From Geodermatophilus dictyosporus (GTDB taxonomy: Bacteria > Actinomycetota > Actinomycetes > Mycobacteriales > Geodermatophilaceae), in NCBI RefSeq assembly GCF_900115505.1, contig NZ_FOWQ01000007.1:124001-188000 (forward strand): 64,000 nt of DNA, in the 5' to 3' direction. Positions 8,987-17,426 of the stretch are shown in pieces. Made by a program: the position numbers and the translations under genes. The notes under the pieces were generated by a model. The model was not told the DNA's origin, ran no database searches, and worked only from the letters and a program-made list of their open reading frames with translations. Position 1 is the stretch's first letter, and each line of letters starts with the position of its first letter.

Positions 8987-9445
8987 TCAACGCAGCTCCA
9001 GGGCGGTCTGGCCGATGCGGATCGGCTGGCCCGGGGCCACGAGCAGCGGGCCCTGCACCCGCTGCTGGTCGAGGTAGGTGCCGTTGGTGGAACCGAGGTC
9101 CTCGACGTACCACTGTCCCCCACGGTTGGTCAGCCGCGCGTGCCGGGAGCTGGCGAAGTCGTCGGTGAGGACGAGCGTGGAGTCGTCGGCCCGGCCGATG
9201 AGGATCGGCTGCTCGCCGAGGGTGATCTTGGTGCCGGACAGCGGCCCGGCGGTGACCACCAGGGTGCGCGGGCCGCGCCCGCGCTTCTTGCCCGGTGCGG
9301 CGGCGCGCGGCGGCACCGAGGCCACCCGCCCGGCGCGCCCGCCGAACAGGTCGGCGCGGACCACCCGGAACGCAGCGAAGATGAACAGCCACAGCAGCAG
9401 CAGGAACCCGAAGCGGAAGACCTGCAGGACGATCTCGGCGGTCAC
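8987..9445 (-). CDS. fhaB: FHA-domain protein FhaB (FipA-like)
   Basis: Small membrane-anchored phosphothreonine reader (152 residues). An N-terminal hydrophobic segment (about 5-27) is followed by a basic linker and a C-terminal FHA domain at about 70-150 with the signature ILIGRADDS, SSRHARL and DLGSTNGTY. In Mycobacterium the homologue recruits phosphorylated FtsZ and FtsQ to the division site and is a kinase substrate. It lies 43 bases before pstP and 46 bases after fhaA. Confidence 0.94.
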   Translation of the reverse strand: MTAEIVLQVFRFGFLLLLWLFIFAAFRVVRADLFGGRAGRVASVPPRAAAPGKKRGRGPRTLVVTAGPLSGTKITLGEQPILIGRADDSTLVLTDDFASSRHARLTNRGGQWYVEDLGSTNGTYLDQQRVQGPLLVAPGQPIRIGQTALELR

Positions 9446-9491
9446 GGGCGACCCCCGCTGCTGGTGCTCATCCGTGAGCGCGCGGACTCGC

Positions 9492-10328
9492 TCACGTGCC
9501 GTCCTGCCGGTAGACCAGGACCGAGTGGCCGATGCGGATCACGTCGCCGTCGGCCAGCGCCTGCCGGGTGATCTTGCGGCCGTTGACCAGCGTGCCGTTG
9601 GTGGAGCCGAGGTCCTCGGCGAAGGCGGTGCCGCTGTCGAGGACGACGTCGACGTGCTTGCGGCTGACGCCGGTGTCGGGCAGCCGGATGTCGGCCTCGG
9701 TGCCGCGGCCGATGACGTTGCGGCCGGTGGTCAGCTCGTGGCGGGTGCCCGGCCCGTCGACGACGAGCACGTGCGTCACCCCCGGCTTGCTGCCCGCCCG
9801 CCCCACGACCGACGGGTGCTGCCGGCCGGTGTCGGTGGGGATCCGGCCGCGCAGCGGCGGCAGCGGGGGGACGGCGCCCGAGCCGGTCATCGGCGGGGCG
9901 GGCGGCGGGGCGAGCGGTGACGAGGGCGGGGCGTCGCCCCGGGTGCCCGGCCGCGCCGGGTCGGCCACGTGCGAGCTGACCTCGAACACGCCGGTGGGGA
10001 GCTCGTCGTCGCGCTCGAGGCGGACCTGCACCTCGCCGAAGACCTGCCAGCCCTCGTCGTCGATGTGCTCGGAGACCATGTCGGCGAGCTGGGCGGCCAG
10101 CTGCTCGGACCACTCGGCGAGGTTCTCGTAGTCGGTGCGGCCGAGCCGGACGTCGTAGACGTTGGGCGCCAGCACCCGGCCCTCGCCGAGCACCGAGCGC
10201 TGCTCGTCGGCCTCCCGCTGGAGTGCCTTGGCGATCTCGGCCGGGTGGACCTTGCCCTTGAAGATGCGGGCGAAGGCGAAGCCGACCATGCCCTCGAGTC
10301 GTCGCTCGAAGCGCTGCAGCACGCCCAC
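9492..10328 (-). CDS. fhaA: FhaA: DUF3662 plus FHA domain, regulator of cell-wall synthesis
   Basis: Residues 1-115 form the DUF3662 (FhaA N-terminal) domain, a Pro/Ala linker follows, and the C-terminal FHA domain (about 195-275) shows VIGRGTEAD, SRKHVDV and DLGSTNGTLV. The mycobacterial homologue binds the phosphorylated pseudokinase domain of MviN/MurJ and restrains peptidoglycan synthesis. GTG 10328 follows a good GGAGGAG ribosome site and gives the expected start VGVLQRFERRLEG; the longer open frame upstream runs across the tRNA gene and cannot be coding. First gene of the growth operon. Confidence 0.93.
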   Translation of the reverse strand: MGVLQRFERRLEGMVGFAFARIFKGKVHPAEIAKALQREADEQRSVLGEGRVLAPNVYDVRLGRTDYENLAEWSEQLAAQLADMVSEHIDDEGWQVFGEVQVRLERDDELPTGVFEVSSHVADPARPGTRGDAPPSSPLAPPPAPPMTGSGAVPPLPPLRGRIPTDTGRQHPSVVGRAGSKPGVTHVLVVDGPGTRHELTTGRNVIGRGTEADIRLPDTGVSRKHVDVVLDSGTAFAEDLGSTNGTLVNGRKITRQALADGDVIRIGHSVLVYRQDGT

Positions 10329-10370
10329 AGTCGCTCCTCCACGCTCGCCCGGTCGGTGGTCCTCCGGGTG

Positions 10371-10376
10371 ATCGTA
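10371..10376 (-). promoter_or_regulatory. Candidate -10 box for the fhaA-pknB operon
   Basis: On the minus strand the sequence TACGAT lies 43 bases before the fhaA GTG and matches the actinobacterial TANNNT -10 consensus. The -35 region is not convincing. Inferred promoter of the seven-gene operon. Confidence 0.4.
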
Positions 10377-10526
10377 GCCGGGTGACGGGTGCCCGTCCGG
10401 CCAGCAACGCCCGACGTCCCGAGCCGCGCCGGGCCCGCCCGCCCACCCGGTCGGGCGACCCCGCCGACGCCCGCTCCACCCCTCCGCGGGGCCGCGCCGG
10501 CGGGCTGCTAGTGTCGTCCCTCGCCA

Positions 10527-10609
10527 GGGCAAGTGGCGGAATGGCAGACGCGCACGGTTCAGGTCCGTGTGTCCGAGAGGACGTGGGGGTTCAACTCCCC
10601 CCTTGCCCA
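10527..10609 (+). tRNA. tRNA-Leu (CAG)
   Basis: Acceptor arm GGGCAAG (10527-10533) pairs with CTTGCCC (10602-10608), discriminator A at 10609. The anticodon stem CACGG/CCGTG (10553-10557, 10565-10569) encloses the loop with anticodon CAG at 10560-10562. A long variable arm (about 10570-10582) marks a class II tRNA. The T-arm GGGGG/CCCCC encloses TTCAACT. The genomic 3' end reads ACCCA, so CCA is not exactly encoded. A TAGTGT -10-like box sits at 10509-10514. A tRNA-Leu beside fhaA is also found in Mycobacterium. Confidence 0.96.
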
Positions 10610-10624
10610 CCCACACCTGAGACG

Positions 10625-10650
10625 CGGCCCCCGGGGACACCCGGGGGCCG
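10625..10650 (+). terminator. Rho-independent-like terminator after tRNA-Leu
   Basis: A perfect 11-bp stem (10625-10635 with 10640-10650) and GACA loop begins 16 bases after the tRNA. A short TTCGCGTT tract follows. Confidence 0.85.
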
Positions 10651-10857
10651 TTCGCGTTCCCGGGTGGTCCGCGGGTCCCTCGTGGGACGGCCGTGGCGCG
10701 GCGGGCTGGTGCTCGGGACGCTGGACGACGCCCCCGGGGACCGGCCGGCCCCCGCCGACGAGGCGGGGCGCACCCGGCGGCTGGGACGTCGCCCTCGCCG
10801 TCTGCACCTCCCTCGCCGCCTGCACCGCCGAGGCCCTCGCCGGCGGGGGACGAGTGC

Positions 10858-11253
10858 TCAGGCGGTGTCGGCGCTCTCCTGGATGAAGGCCGCGGAGTCG
10901 TAGTACGTGCGGACGCCGGTGACCATCTCGTTGTCGGAGCCGTCGCTCTCGATGACGGTGACGCCGGTGTAGCTGAACGGCTTGCCGTTGCGGAGGGTCC
11001 CGCGCGACTCCCACTCCAGCGCAGCGGTCCTCTCGCCCACGGTGCTGGAGGTGAACGTCGTCTCCAGCTCGCCGAAGACGTGCCGGTAGTCCTCCCAGAA
11101 CCGCTTGGCGCCGTCCCGGCCGCGCGCCTCGTGGGTCTGGTTGAGCTTGACCAGCTCGGCGTCCTCCGAGGTCAGGTCGACCATCGGCTGGGCGTCGCTC
11201 TCGGCGTCGAGGTGGTGGAGGGCGGCGGTGAAGCGTTCGGTGAGGTCGTGCAC
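10858..11253 (-). CDS. NTF2-like (SnoaL-type) small protein
   Basis: Protein of 131 residues whose helix-rich N-terminus (LTERFTAALHHLD) and strands with WESRGTLRNG and YTGVTVIESDG follow the NTF2-like cone fold used by polyketide cyclases, limonene epoxide hydrolases and many orphan proteins. Substrate unknown; NTF2-like sequences are too varied to assign a reaction. The ATG is followed by HDLTERF and preceded by a GGAGG-type site. It stands alone between the tRNA terminator and a DUF1707 gene. The 207 bases between the terminator and this stop hold no recognisable gene. Confidence 0.75.
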   Translation of the reverse strand: MHDLTERFTAALHHLDAESDAQPMVDLTSEDAELVKLNQTHEARGRDGAKRFWEDYRHVFGELETTFTSSTVGERTAALEWESRGTLRNGKPFSYTGVTVIESDGSDNEMVTGVRTYYDSAAFIQESADTA

Positions 11254-11325
11254 GGGGTCCTCCGGGGCTCTCGGTTGCTGTCGCCGGAGCCACTACCCGG
11301 CTGCCGCGGACGACACCCGCCCGGA

Positions 11326-11790
11326 TCAGGCGGGCAGCTGCCCCCGCTCGTCGCGGGAGCGGCGCTCGCCGACCGTGCGGGCGAGCAGGACGACGCCCCA
11401 CGGGCCGATCACCCAGACCGGCCACGGGTACTGCAGGTCGCCGGTGGCCAGCACCGACACCAGCCAGATGCCGACGACGAGCACCGCGGTGGTCGCCCAC
11501 CCCGTCCACGCGGTGCGCAGGTCGCGGTCCCAGGCGCCGTGCCACGCCCCGGCGTACACGGCCCGGGTGACGGGGGAGCGCTCCGGCCGGGTGCGGACCG
11601 GCTGCGGGACCGGGCGCGGCAGGTCGGCGGTGAGCCCGGCCAGCTCGCCGTAGGTCCGGGCGGCGTGCGCCCGGGCCGCACGGTCCTCGTACTCGGCCAG
11701 GGTCAGCCGGCCGTCGGCCAGCGAGGCGTCCAGGCGGATGACGACGGCGGCGCGGTCGGCGTCGGCGGCGAGCAGGTGCGGCTCGGGCAT
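11326..11790 (-). CDS. DUF1707 (SHOCT-like) membrane protein
   Basis: The N-terminal 55 residues match the actinobacterial DUF1707 pattern: AADADR, a helical LADGRLTLAEYEDR and a closing GELAGLTADLP. DUF1707 is a short oligomerisation-type module often placed before membrane or zinc-finger segments. Two hydrophobic stretches near the C-terminus (about 100-120 and 122-138) are likely membrane helices. ATG 11790 follows GAGGAGCCCGAG; a longer frame to 11862 exists, but its extra residues are low-complexity. Function unknown; its neighbours give no operon. Confidence 0.8.
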   Translation of the reverse strand: MPEPHLLAADADRAAVVIRLDASLADGRLTLAEYEDRAARAHAARTYGELAGLTADLPRPVPQPVRTRPERSPVTRAVYAGAWHGAWDRDLRTAWTGWATTAVLVVGIWLVSVLATGDLQYPWPVWVIGPWGVVLLARTVGERRSRDERGQLPA

Positions 11791-11903
11791 CTCGGGCTCC
11801 TCGTCAGGCGGTGTGCCCGAGTCTTTCCCGCCCCCCGGCCGGTGACCATTGACAGACGTCACGGATCGGCCGTGGGTCCTGCACGGTCAGCCGTCGGCCG
11901 GCC

Positions 11904-13067
11904 TCACCCGTTCGCGGGCGTGGCCTCCTTCGCCAGGTGCTTGCCGATGACCATGCGCTGGATCTGGTTGGTGCCCTCGAAGATCTGCATGACCTTCGCC
12001 TCGCGCATGTAGCGCTCGGCGGGGTGGTCGCGGGTGTAGCCGGCGCCGCCGAGCACCTGGACGGCGTCGGTGGTCACCTTCATGGCCGCGTCGGTGGACA
12101 CGAGCTTGGCGATGCTGGCCTGCCGCGAGTAGGGGAGGCCGGCGTCCTTGCGGCGGGCCGCGACCAGGTAGGTGGCCCGGGCGGACTCCACGGCGGCGGC
12201 CATGTCGGCGAGCAGGAAGGCCACGCCCTGGTGGTCGACGATCCGCCGTCCGAAGGCCTCGCGCTCGAGGGCGTATGCGACGGCGACGTCGAGCGCGGAC
12301 TGCGCCAGGCCGACGGCGACGGCGCTGACGCCCAGGCGCCCGGAGTCCAGCGCGGACAGCGCGATGGCCAGGCCGCGGCCGGGCTCGCCGACCATCCGCC
12401 CCGCCGGGACGGCGACGTCGTCGAGGCGCATCGCCGCGGTGGTCGAGCCGGTGAGGCCCATCTTCTGCTCGGGCGGGGCGGCGCCGAACCCGGCGAGGTC
12501 GGGCGTGAGGTGGAAGCAGGAGATCGCGCGGTCGCCGTCGTCGGGGGTGCGCAGGAAGGTCGAGTAGAAGTCGGCGTGCCCGCCGTGGGTCACCCACGCC
12601 TTCTCGCCGGAGGCCACCCAGCCCGCGCCGTCGCGGACGGCGCGGGAGCGCATCGCGGCGGGGTCGGAGCCGGCGTGCGACTCGGAGAGGCAGTAGGCGC
12701 CCAGCAGCCGGCCGCCGACCATCTCGGGCAGCCACTGCTCGCGCTGCTCCGTGGTGCCGAACCGGTCGACCGGCCCGCAGGCCAGCGTGTGCACGCTGAT
12801 GCCCAGCGCGACGCTGGCCCAGCGCATCGCCAGCTCCTCCACCACCTGCAGGTAGACGGCGTAGGGCTGGCCGCCGCCGCCGACGTCCTCGCCGAAGGGC
12901 AGGCCGAGCAGGCCGACCTCGCCGAGCTTGGCGAACACCTCCCGCGGGAAGCGCTCCTCCCGCTCGTACTCCGCCGCCCGCGGCGCCAGCTCGGCGTCGG
13001 CCAGGTCGCGGGTGAGCGCGATCAGGTCGTGCGCCTCCTGGGTGGGCAGCTCTCGGTCGACGGCCAC
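11904..13067 (-). CDS. Acyl-CoA dehydrogenase
   Basis: FAD enzyme of fatty-acid or branched-chain catabolism (387 residues). Order: N-terminal alpha domain, middle beta domain with CLSESHAGSDPAAM and KAWVTHGG, then the C-terminal helical bundle with REAFGRRIVDHQ. The catalytic base of the short-chain type is Glu364 in FEGTNQIQRM. It is divergent from a TetR gene 96 bases away, with palindromes between them, so TetR is the likely regulator. Electron-transfer flavoprotein genes are not in the window and the chain-length preference cannot be read from sequence. Confidence 0.92.
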   Translation of the reverse strand: MAVDRELPTQEAHDLIALTRDLADAELAPRAAEYEREERFPREVFAKLGEVGLLGLPFGEDVGGGGQPYAVYLQVVEELAMRWASVALGISVHTLACGPVDRFGTTEQREQWLPEMVGGRLLGAYCLSESHAGSDPAAMRSRAVRDGAGWVASGEKAWVTHGGHADFYSTFLRTPDDGDRAISCFHLTPDLAGFGAAPPEQKMGLTGSTTAAMRLDDVAVPAGRMVGEPGRGLAIALSALDSGRLGVSAVAVGLAQSALDVAVAYALEREAFGRRIVDHQGVAFLLADMAAAVESARATYLVAARRKDAGLPYSRQASIAKLVSTDAAMKVTTDAVQVLGGAGYTRDHPAERYMREAKVMQIFEGTNQIQRMVIGKHLAKEATPANG

Positions 13068-13095
13068 GGGGTCCCCCTCGTCGCGGGCGGGTCGG

Positions 13096-13123
13096 CAGTA
13101 CCGGAGACGGTACCGCAGTACTG
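13096..13123. promoter_or_regulatory. Candidate TetR operator in the divergent gap
   Basis: The gap between the dehydrogenase and the TetR gene contains the inverted repeat GTACCGGAGACGGTAC (13098-13113, 6-bp arms) directly followed by the perfect palindrome CAGTACTG (13116-13123). A further GAGTACCG lies at 13138-13145. This layout suits TetR dimers controlling both genes. Confidence 0.55.
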
Positions 13124-13162
13124 TTCAGCGTCCAGGGGAGTACCGAGCGACCGGGAGGTGCG

Positions 13163-13750
13163 GTGACGACGACGGACACCGGGGAGCGGCGGCTGACCGC
13201 CCGCCAGGCCCAGCTGCTCGACCAGCTCGAGGAGCTGTTCCTCGCCGAGGGCTTCGCCGGGTTCACCCTCGAGGACCTCGCCGTCCGGCTGCACTGCTCG
13301 AAGACGACGCTCTACGCGCTCGCCGACAGCAAGGAGCAGCTCGCCGTCCGGGTGGTGCGGCACTTCTTCCGGCGGGCCACCGCGGCCGTGGAGGCGCGGA
13401 CCGCGGGGGAGGGCGACCCGGCGCGGCGGGTGACCGCCTACCTGGAGGCGGTGGCGCGGGCGCTGACCCCGGCGTCGCGGGCCTTCCACCGCGATCTGGA
13501 AGGCTTCCCGCCGGGGCGGGCGGTCTACGAGCACAACACCGCCGTGGCCGCGGAGCGGGTGAGCGCGCTGATCGCCGACGGCGTGGCCGCGGGCCGCTTC
13601 CGCGAGGTGCACCCGGCGCTGGTGGCCGACACGGTGACCACGCTGATGCTGCGCATCGGCCGTGGGGACACCGCGCGGGCCACCGGCCTCGACGACGCCG
13701 CCGCCTACCGGGAGCTGGCGGCGCTGCTGCTGCGCGGCATCAGCCGCTGA
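13163..13750 (+). CDS. TetR-family transcriptional regulator
   Basis: A 195-residue protein with an N-terminal helix-turn-helix at about 15-60: FTLEDLAVRLHCSKTTLYAL is a clear TetR recognition region. The C-terminal ligand domain is typical of TetR_C types. GTG 13163 follows GGGAGGTGC. Its divergent arrangement with the acyl-CoA dehydrogenase suggests that it represses that gene and itself and releases DNA on binding an acyl-CoA, by analogy with FadR- and KstR-like TetR proteins. The ligand is not known. Confidence 0.9.
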   Translation: MTTTDTGERRLTARQAQLLDQLEELFLAEGFAGFTLEDLAVRLHCSKTTLYALADSKEQLAVRVVRHFFRRATAAVEARTAGEGDPARRVTAYLEAVARALTPASRAFHRDLEGFPPGRAVYEHNTAVAAERVSALIADGVAAGRFREVHPALVADTVTTLMLRIGRGDTARATGLDDAAAYRELAALLLRGISR

Positions 13751-13808
13751 GACCTCGGCCGCACCCGTAACGATCGGGCGCGACCGGACATGTGGGGGTG
13801 TGATCGCG

Positions 13809-13943
13809 ATGCGCGGGCAGCCGCCGCCCACGACCGAGCCCGTGTCCCCCGCGCACCGCGTCGAGGCGGCCTACCGCGACCTCGGCACCGCCGTGCTCGG
13901 GTACGCCCTGCGGCGGGCGGCCTGTACGAAACCTACCGCCTGA
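13809..13943 (+). pseudogene. Remnant of the N-terminus of an RNA polymerase sigma factor
   Basis: A 44-codon frame reads up to VEAAYRDLGTAVLGYALRRA, which resembles the start of actinobacterial ECF-type sigma region 2. It then breaks into CTKPTA and a stop. The rest of region 2 and all of region 4 are absent from the following 200 bases in every frame. It is most simply a sigma gene deleted after about 37 codons. The remainder of the 395-base gap before the epimerase (13944-14145) shows no gene. Confidence 0.5.
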
Positions 13944-14145
13944 GGACCGTCACCGCAGGACGTATCCGCAGGTCAGTCCGCTGTCCACAGATGCGGGGTG
14001 CGTGTTGACGCCACGACCAGCACCGGGACACCGGCCGCGCCGCGGCGGCCACACCTCGTCCGCACCGTGCTGCGCCACGGCGAGGACCCGCTGGGCCGAC
14101 CGAGGCGGGGTGCTGAGCGGCGCGCGGTGTGGTGGGCTGCCGGGC

Positions 14146-15069
14146 ATGAGCGTCCCGCCGATGACCGCCTGGCCGCCCACCGAGCCGACGGAGGTCGAGC
14201 TGGTCAGCGGGGACGCCCGGCTCGCCGTCGACCTGCGCGGCGGCGGGCTGCGCGCGCTCACCGTCGGCGACTGGGCCGTCCTCGACGGCTACCCGCCCGG
14301 CACGGTGCCCGTCGGGCGCCGCGGGGGCGTGCTGCTGCCCTGGCCCAACCGGCTGCGCGACGGGCGGTGGAGCTGGGAGGGGCAGCAGCTGCAGCTCGAC
14401 ACCGCCGGCCCGGGCAAGCCCGCCGCGCACGGGCTGGTCACCTGGCAGCAGTGGTCGGTGCTGGCCCGCCACTCCGACGCGCTCACCGTGGGCACCGTCG
14501 TCGAGGCGCGGCCGGGCTACCCCTTCCGCCTCGCGGCCGCCGTCGACACGCACCTGACCGGGACGGGGCTCACGGTCACCGTCCGGGTCCGCAACGCCGG
14601 CGACCGCCCGGCGCCCTTCGGCGCCGGCACGCACCCCTACCTGTCGGTGGGCGCCACGGCCGACGGCGGCATCGGCGACGCCGAGCTGACCGTCCCCGCC
14701 CGCACCGCGCTCGACCTCGACGGCGGCCTGCCCACCGGCACCCGCCGGCCCTTCGACGGGGCGGTCGGCCGGATCGGCGACCGGGCCCTGGACGACGCCG
14801 TCACCGACCTCGACCGCGACGGCGACGGCTGGGCCCGCGTCCTCCTCCGCGGCAGCGCGGGGACCCTCGAGCTCGCCGTCGACGCCGCGTGGCCGTGGCT
14901 GCAGGTCTACAGCGGCGAGACGCTGCCCGAGGGTCAGCGCCGCCGCAGCCTCGCCGTCGAGCCGATGACCTGCCCGCCCAACGCGCTGGCCGACGGCGTC
15001 GACCTCGTCGTCCTCGACCCGGGGGAGACCTGGTCGGGCACGTGGACCCTCACCTGGACGGGAGCCTGA
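14146..15069 (+). CDS. Aldose 1-epimerase family protein
   Basis: Galactose-mutarotase-like beta-sandwich of 307 residues that interconverts the anomers of hexoses. Visible family features: LPWPNRLRDGRW with the substrate Arg, HGLVTWQQW, the FGAGTHPYLSVG motif with the catalytic His, and VYSGETLP with the general-base Glu region near the C-terminus. ATG 14146 gives MSVPPMTAW; a second ATG 15 bases later is also possible, while the longer frame has Arg-rich nonsense. Leads a tightly packed plus-strand run; MOSC begins one base after its stop. Confidence 0.9.
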   Translation: MSVPPMTAWPPTEPTEVELVSGDARLAVDLRGGGLRALTVGDWAVLDGYPPGTVPVGRRGGVLLPWPNRLRDGRWSWEGQQLQLDTAGPGKPAAHGLVTWQQWSVLARHSDALTVGTVVEARPGYPFRLAAAVDTHLTGTGLTVTVRVRNAGDRPAPFGAGTHPYLSVGATADGGIGDAELTVPARTALDLDGGLPTGTRRPFDGAVGRIGDRALDDAVTDLDRDGDGWARVLLRGSAGTLELAVDAAWPWLQVYSGETLPEGQRRRSLAVEPMTCPPNALADGVDLVVLDPGETWSGTWTLTWTGA

Positions 15070-15070
15070 C

Positions 15071-15775
15071 GTGCGGGTGCAGGAGCTGTGGCGCTACCCG
15101 GTCAAGTCGCTGCAGGGCGAGCGGCTCGACCGCGTCGACGTCGGCCCGGAGGGGCTGACCGGCGACCGGCGGTGGGCGCTGTTCGACCGCTCGAGCGGCT
15201 ACGGCCTGACCGCCCGCCGGGTGCCCGACCTGCTCTTCGCCGCCGCCCGGCTGCGCGCCGACGGCGGCGTGGAGGTGGTGCTGCCCGACGGCACGGTGAC
15301 CACCGACGACGGCGTCCTCTCCGACTGGCTGGGCCGGCCGGTGACGCTGCGCGCCTCGGAGGCCGACCGCGGGCCGCGGCACTACGAGGCCCCCGACGAC
15401 GACGAGGACGTCTGGGACGCCTTCGAGGGTGCCTCGGGCGCGTTCCACGACAGCTCGCGCATCCGGGTCTCGCTGGTCTCCACCGGCACCCTCGGCACCT
15501 GGGACCGGCGGCGGTTCCGCGCCAACGTGCTGCTCGACGGGGCCGGCGAGGACGGCCTGGTGGGCAGCACCGTGCGGCTGGGCAGCGCCGTGCTCGACGT
15601 GCTCAAGCCGGTCAGCCGCTGCGTGATGGTCACCCGGCCCCAGCCCGGCGGGATCGGCCGCGACACCGGGATCCTCAAGACCATCCACCGCGAGCGCGGC
15701 AGCGTGCTGGCCGTCGGTGCGCTCGTCCCGGTGCCGGGCACGGTGGCGGTGGGCGACGAGCTCGTGCCGGCCTGA
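15071..15775 (+). CDS. MOSC-domain protein with N-terminal MOSC_N barrel
   Basis: The N-terminal beta-barrel shows LWRYPVKSLQGE and LTGDRRWALFD, typical of MOSC_N. The C-terminal MOSC domain (about 105-225) carries RFRANVLLDG and LKPVSRCVMV with the conserved Cys that in this family carries sulfur or contacts a metal-sulfur ligand. Relatives include the mARC/YcbX group, which bind molybdenum cofactor and reduce N-hydroxylated compounds. No molybdopterin synthesis genes are nearby. 234 residues; GTG start one base after the epimerase stop. Confidence 0.85.
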   Translation: MRVQELWRYPVKSLQGERLDRVDVGPEGLTGDRRWALFDRSSGYGLTARRVPDLLFAAARLRADGGVEVVLPDGTVTTDDGVLSDWLGRPVTLRASEADRGPRHYEAPDDDEDVWDAFEGASGAFHDSSRIRVSLVSTGTLGTWDRRRFRANVLLDGAGEDGLVGSTVRLGSAVLDVLKPVSRCVMVTRPQPGGIGRDTGILKTIHRERGSVLAVGALVPVPGTVAVGDELVPA

Positions 15776-15777
15776 GG

Positions 15778-16002
15778 ATGGACGCCGTGCGCACCGTCGA
15801 GCTCCGTCCCGGTGAGGACTCCATCCGCCTCGGCCAGCTGCTCAAGCTGGTCGACGCCGTCCCCACCGGCGCGCAGGTGAAGGACGTGCTGGTCACCGGC
15901 GCGGTGCGGGTCAACGGCGAGCCCGAGGACCGCCGCGGCCGGCAGGTCCGACGCGGCGACGTCGTCGCGATCGAGGGCGCCGAGGACGTGCGCGTCGCGT
16001 GA
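15778..16002 (+). CDS. Small S4-domain RNA-binding protein
   Basis: A 74-residue protein that is nearly all S4 fold: RLGQLLKLVDAVPTGAQVK, LVTGAVRVNGEPEDRRG and VRRGDVVAIEG follow the YbcJ/YaaA-type S4 pattern. Relatives bind structured RNA, often in ribosome assembly. It starts 3 bases after the MOSC stop, and its TGA overlaps the GTG of the RNB ribonuclease gene, so the two RNA-linked proteins are translationally coupled. Confidence 0.88.
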   Translation: MDAVRTVELRPGEDSIRLGQLLKLVDAVPTGAQVKDVLVTGAVRVNGEPEDRRGRQVRRGDVVAIEGAEDVRVA

Positions 16003-17426
16003 GTTCCACGTGGAACCCCGTGCTGCCCCGGTGGCCGGACGACGCGCCGCCGGGCCCCGACTTCGCCGGCATCCGCGCCGAGTTCGACGTCCCGGAGGAC
16101 TTCCCGCCCGAGGCGCTCGCCGAGGCCGCGCGCCCGCCGGTGCTCCCCGACGAAGACGCCACCGACGTCGAGCTGGTGACCGTGGACCCGCCCGGCAGCC
16201 GCGACCTCGACCAGGCCGTGCACCTGCAGCGTGACGGCGACGGCTGGCTGGTCCGCTACGCGATCGCCGACGTCGGTGCGGTGGCCCGGCCGGGCGGCGC
16301 GCTCGACACCGAGGCCCGCCGCCGCGGCCAGACCCTCTACAGCCCCGACCGGCGCACGCCGCTCTACCCGCCGGAGCTCAGCGAGGGCGCCGCCAGCCTG
16401 CTGGCCGGCCAGGAGCGGGCCGCGGTGCTGTGGACCGTCCGGCTCGACGCCGACGGCAGCGTGCGCGCGGTCGACGTGCGCCGCGCCCGCGTCCGCAGCC
16501 GTGCGCAGCTGGCCTACCCCGACGTCCAGGCCCGCGCCGACGCCGGCACCCTGCCGGAGCCGATCGCGCTGCTGCCCGAGCTCGGCCGGCTGCTCGAGCG
16601 GGCCGCCGCCGCCCGCGGCGCGATCGAGCTGGGCACCCCCGAGCAGCAGGTGGTGCGGACCGAGGCCGGCGGCTGGACGCTGGTCGCCCGCAGCGACCTG
16701 CCTGTCGAGCGGTGGAACGCGCAGGTCTCGCTGCTCACCGGCCGGGTCGCGGCGGGGCTGATGCTCGGGGCCGGGGTGGGCCTGCTGCGCACGCTGCCGC
16801 CGGCCCGGCCCGAGGACGTCGCCCGGCTGCGCCGGCTGGCCCCCGCGCTCGGCGTCGAGTGGTCGGCCGGCGCCGGCGCCGGGGAGGTGCTCGCCGGCCT
16901 CGACGGCGCCGACCCGCGGCACGCGGCCTTCCGCGAGGAGGCGGCGACCCTGCTCCGCGGCGCGGCCTACACCGCGTTCGACGGCACCCCGCCCGAGCAG
17001 ACCGGGCACGCCGGCGTCGGCGCGCCCTACGCCCACGTCACCGCGCCGCTGCGCCGGCTGGTCGACCGGTTCGCCACCGAGGTGTGCCTGGCGCTGGCCG
17101 ACGGCCGCGAGCCCGACCCCGCCGTCCGCGCCGCGCTGCCGGACCTGCCGGCGGCCATGGCCGCCTCCGACCGGCGCACCCGCGCCGTGGAGCGGGCCGC
17201 CGTCGACGCCACGGAGGCCTGGCTGCTGGCCGGCCGCACCGGAGAGGAGTTCGACGCGGTGGTGGTGGACGTGGAGGACGATCGGGGCACCGTCGTGATC
17301 GCCGAGCCGGCCATCCGCGCCCGCTGCGGCGGGACCGGCCTGGAGCCCGGCTCCCGGGTGCGGGTGCGGCTGGTCGAGGCCGACGTCGCCCGGCGGTCGG
17401 TGCGGTTCACGGTGGTGGGGGACTGA
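15999..17426 (+). CDS. RNB-domain 3'-5' exoribonuclease
   Basis: RNase II/R-type catalytic domain in a 475-residue protein. The RNB metal-site motif reads DPPGSRDLDQAVHL (first Asp cluster near residue 65) followed by YAIADVGAVARPG. The segment YSPDRRTPLYPPELSEGAASL is the usual continuation, and APYAHVTAPLRRLVDRF is the C-terminal RNB signature. Cold-shock domains before RNB and a full S1 after it are absent or reduced; the C-terminal 60 residues may be a degenerate OB fold. This compact form is common in Actinobacteria. GTGA overlap with the S4 gene. Confidence 0.92.
   Translation: MSSTWNPVLPRWPDDAPPGPDFAGIRAEFDVPEDFPPEALAEAARPPVLPDEDATDVELVTVDPPGSRDLDQAVHLQRDGDGWLVRYAIADVGAVARPGGALDTEARRRGQTLYSPDRRTPLYPPELSEGAASLLAGQERAAVLWTVRLDADGSVRAVDVRRARVRSRAQLAYPDVQARADAGTLPEPIALLPELGRLLERAAAARGAIELGTPEQQVVRTEAGGWTLVARSDLPVERWNAQVSLLTGRVAAGLMLGAGVGLLRTLPPARPEDVARLRRLAPALGVEWSAGAGAGEVLAGLDGADPRHAAFREEAATLLRGAAYTAFDGTPPEQTGHAGVGAPYAHVTAPLRRLVDRFATEVCLALADGREPDPAVRAALPDLPAAMAASDRRTRAVERAAVDATEAWLLAGRTGEEFDAVVVDVEDDRGTVVIAEPAIRARCGGTGLEPGSRVRVRLVEADVARRSVRFTVVGD

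Noticed and set aside
10527..11253. Possible integrated island at tRNA-Leu
   Set aside because: No integrase, no repeat of the tRNA 3' end in the following DNA, and the tRNA-fhaA neighbourhood is conserved in Actinobacteria.
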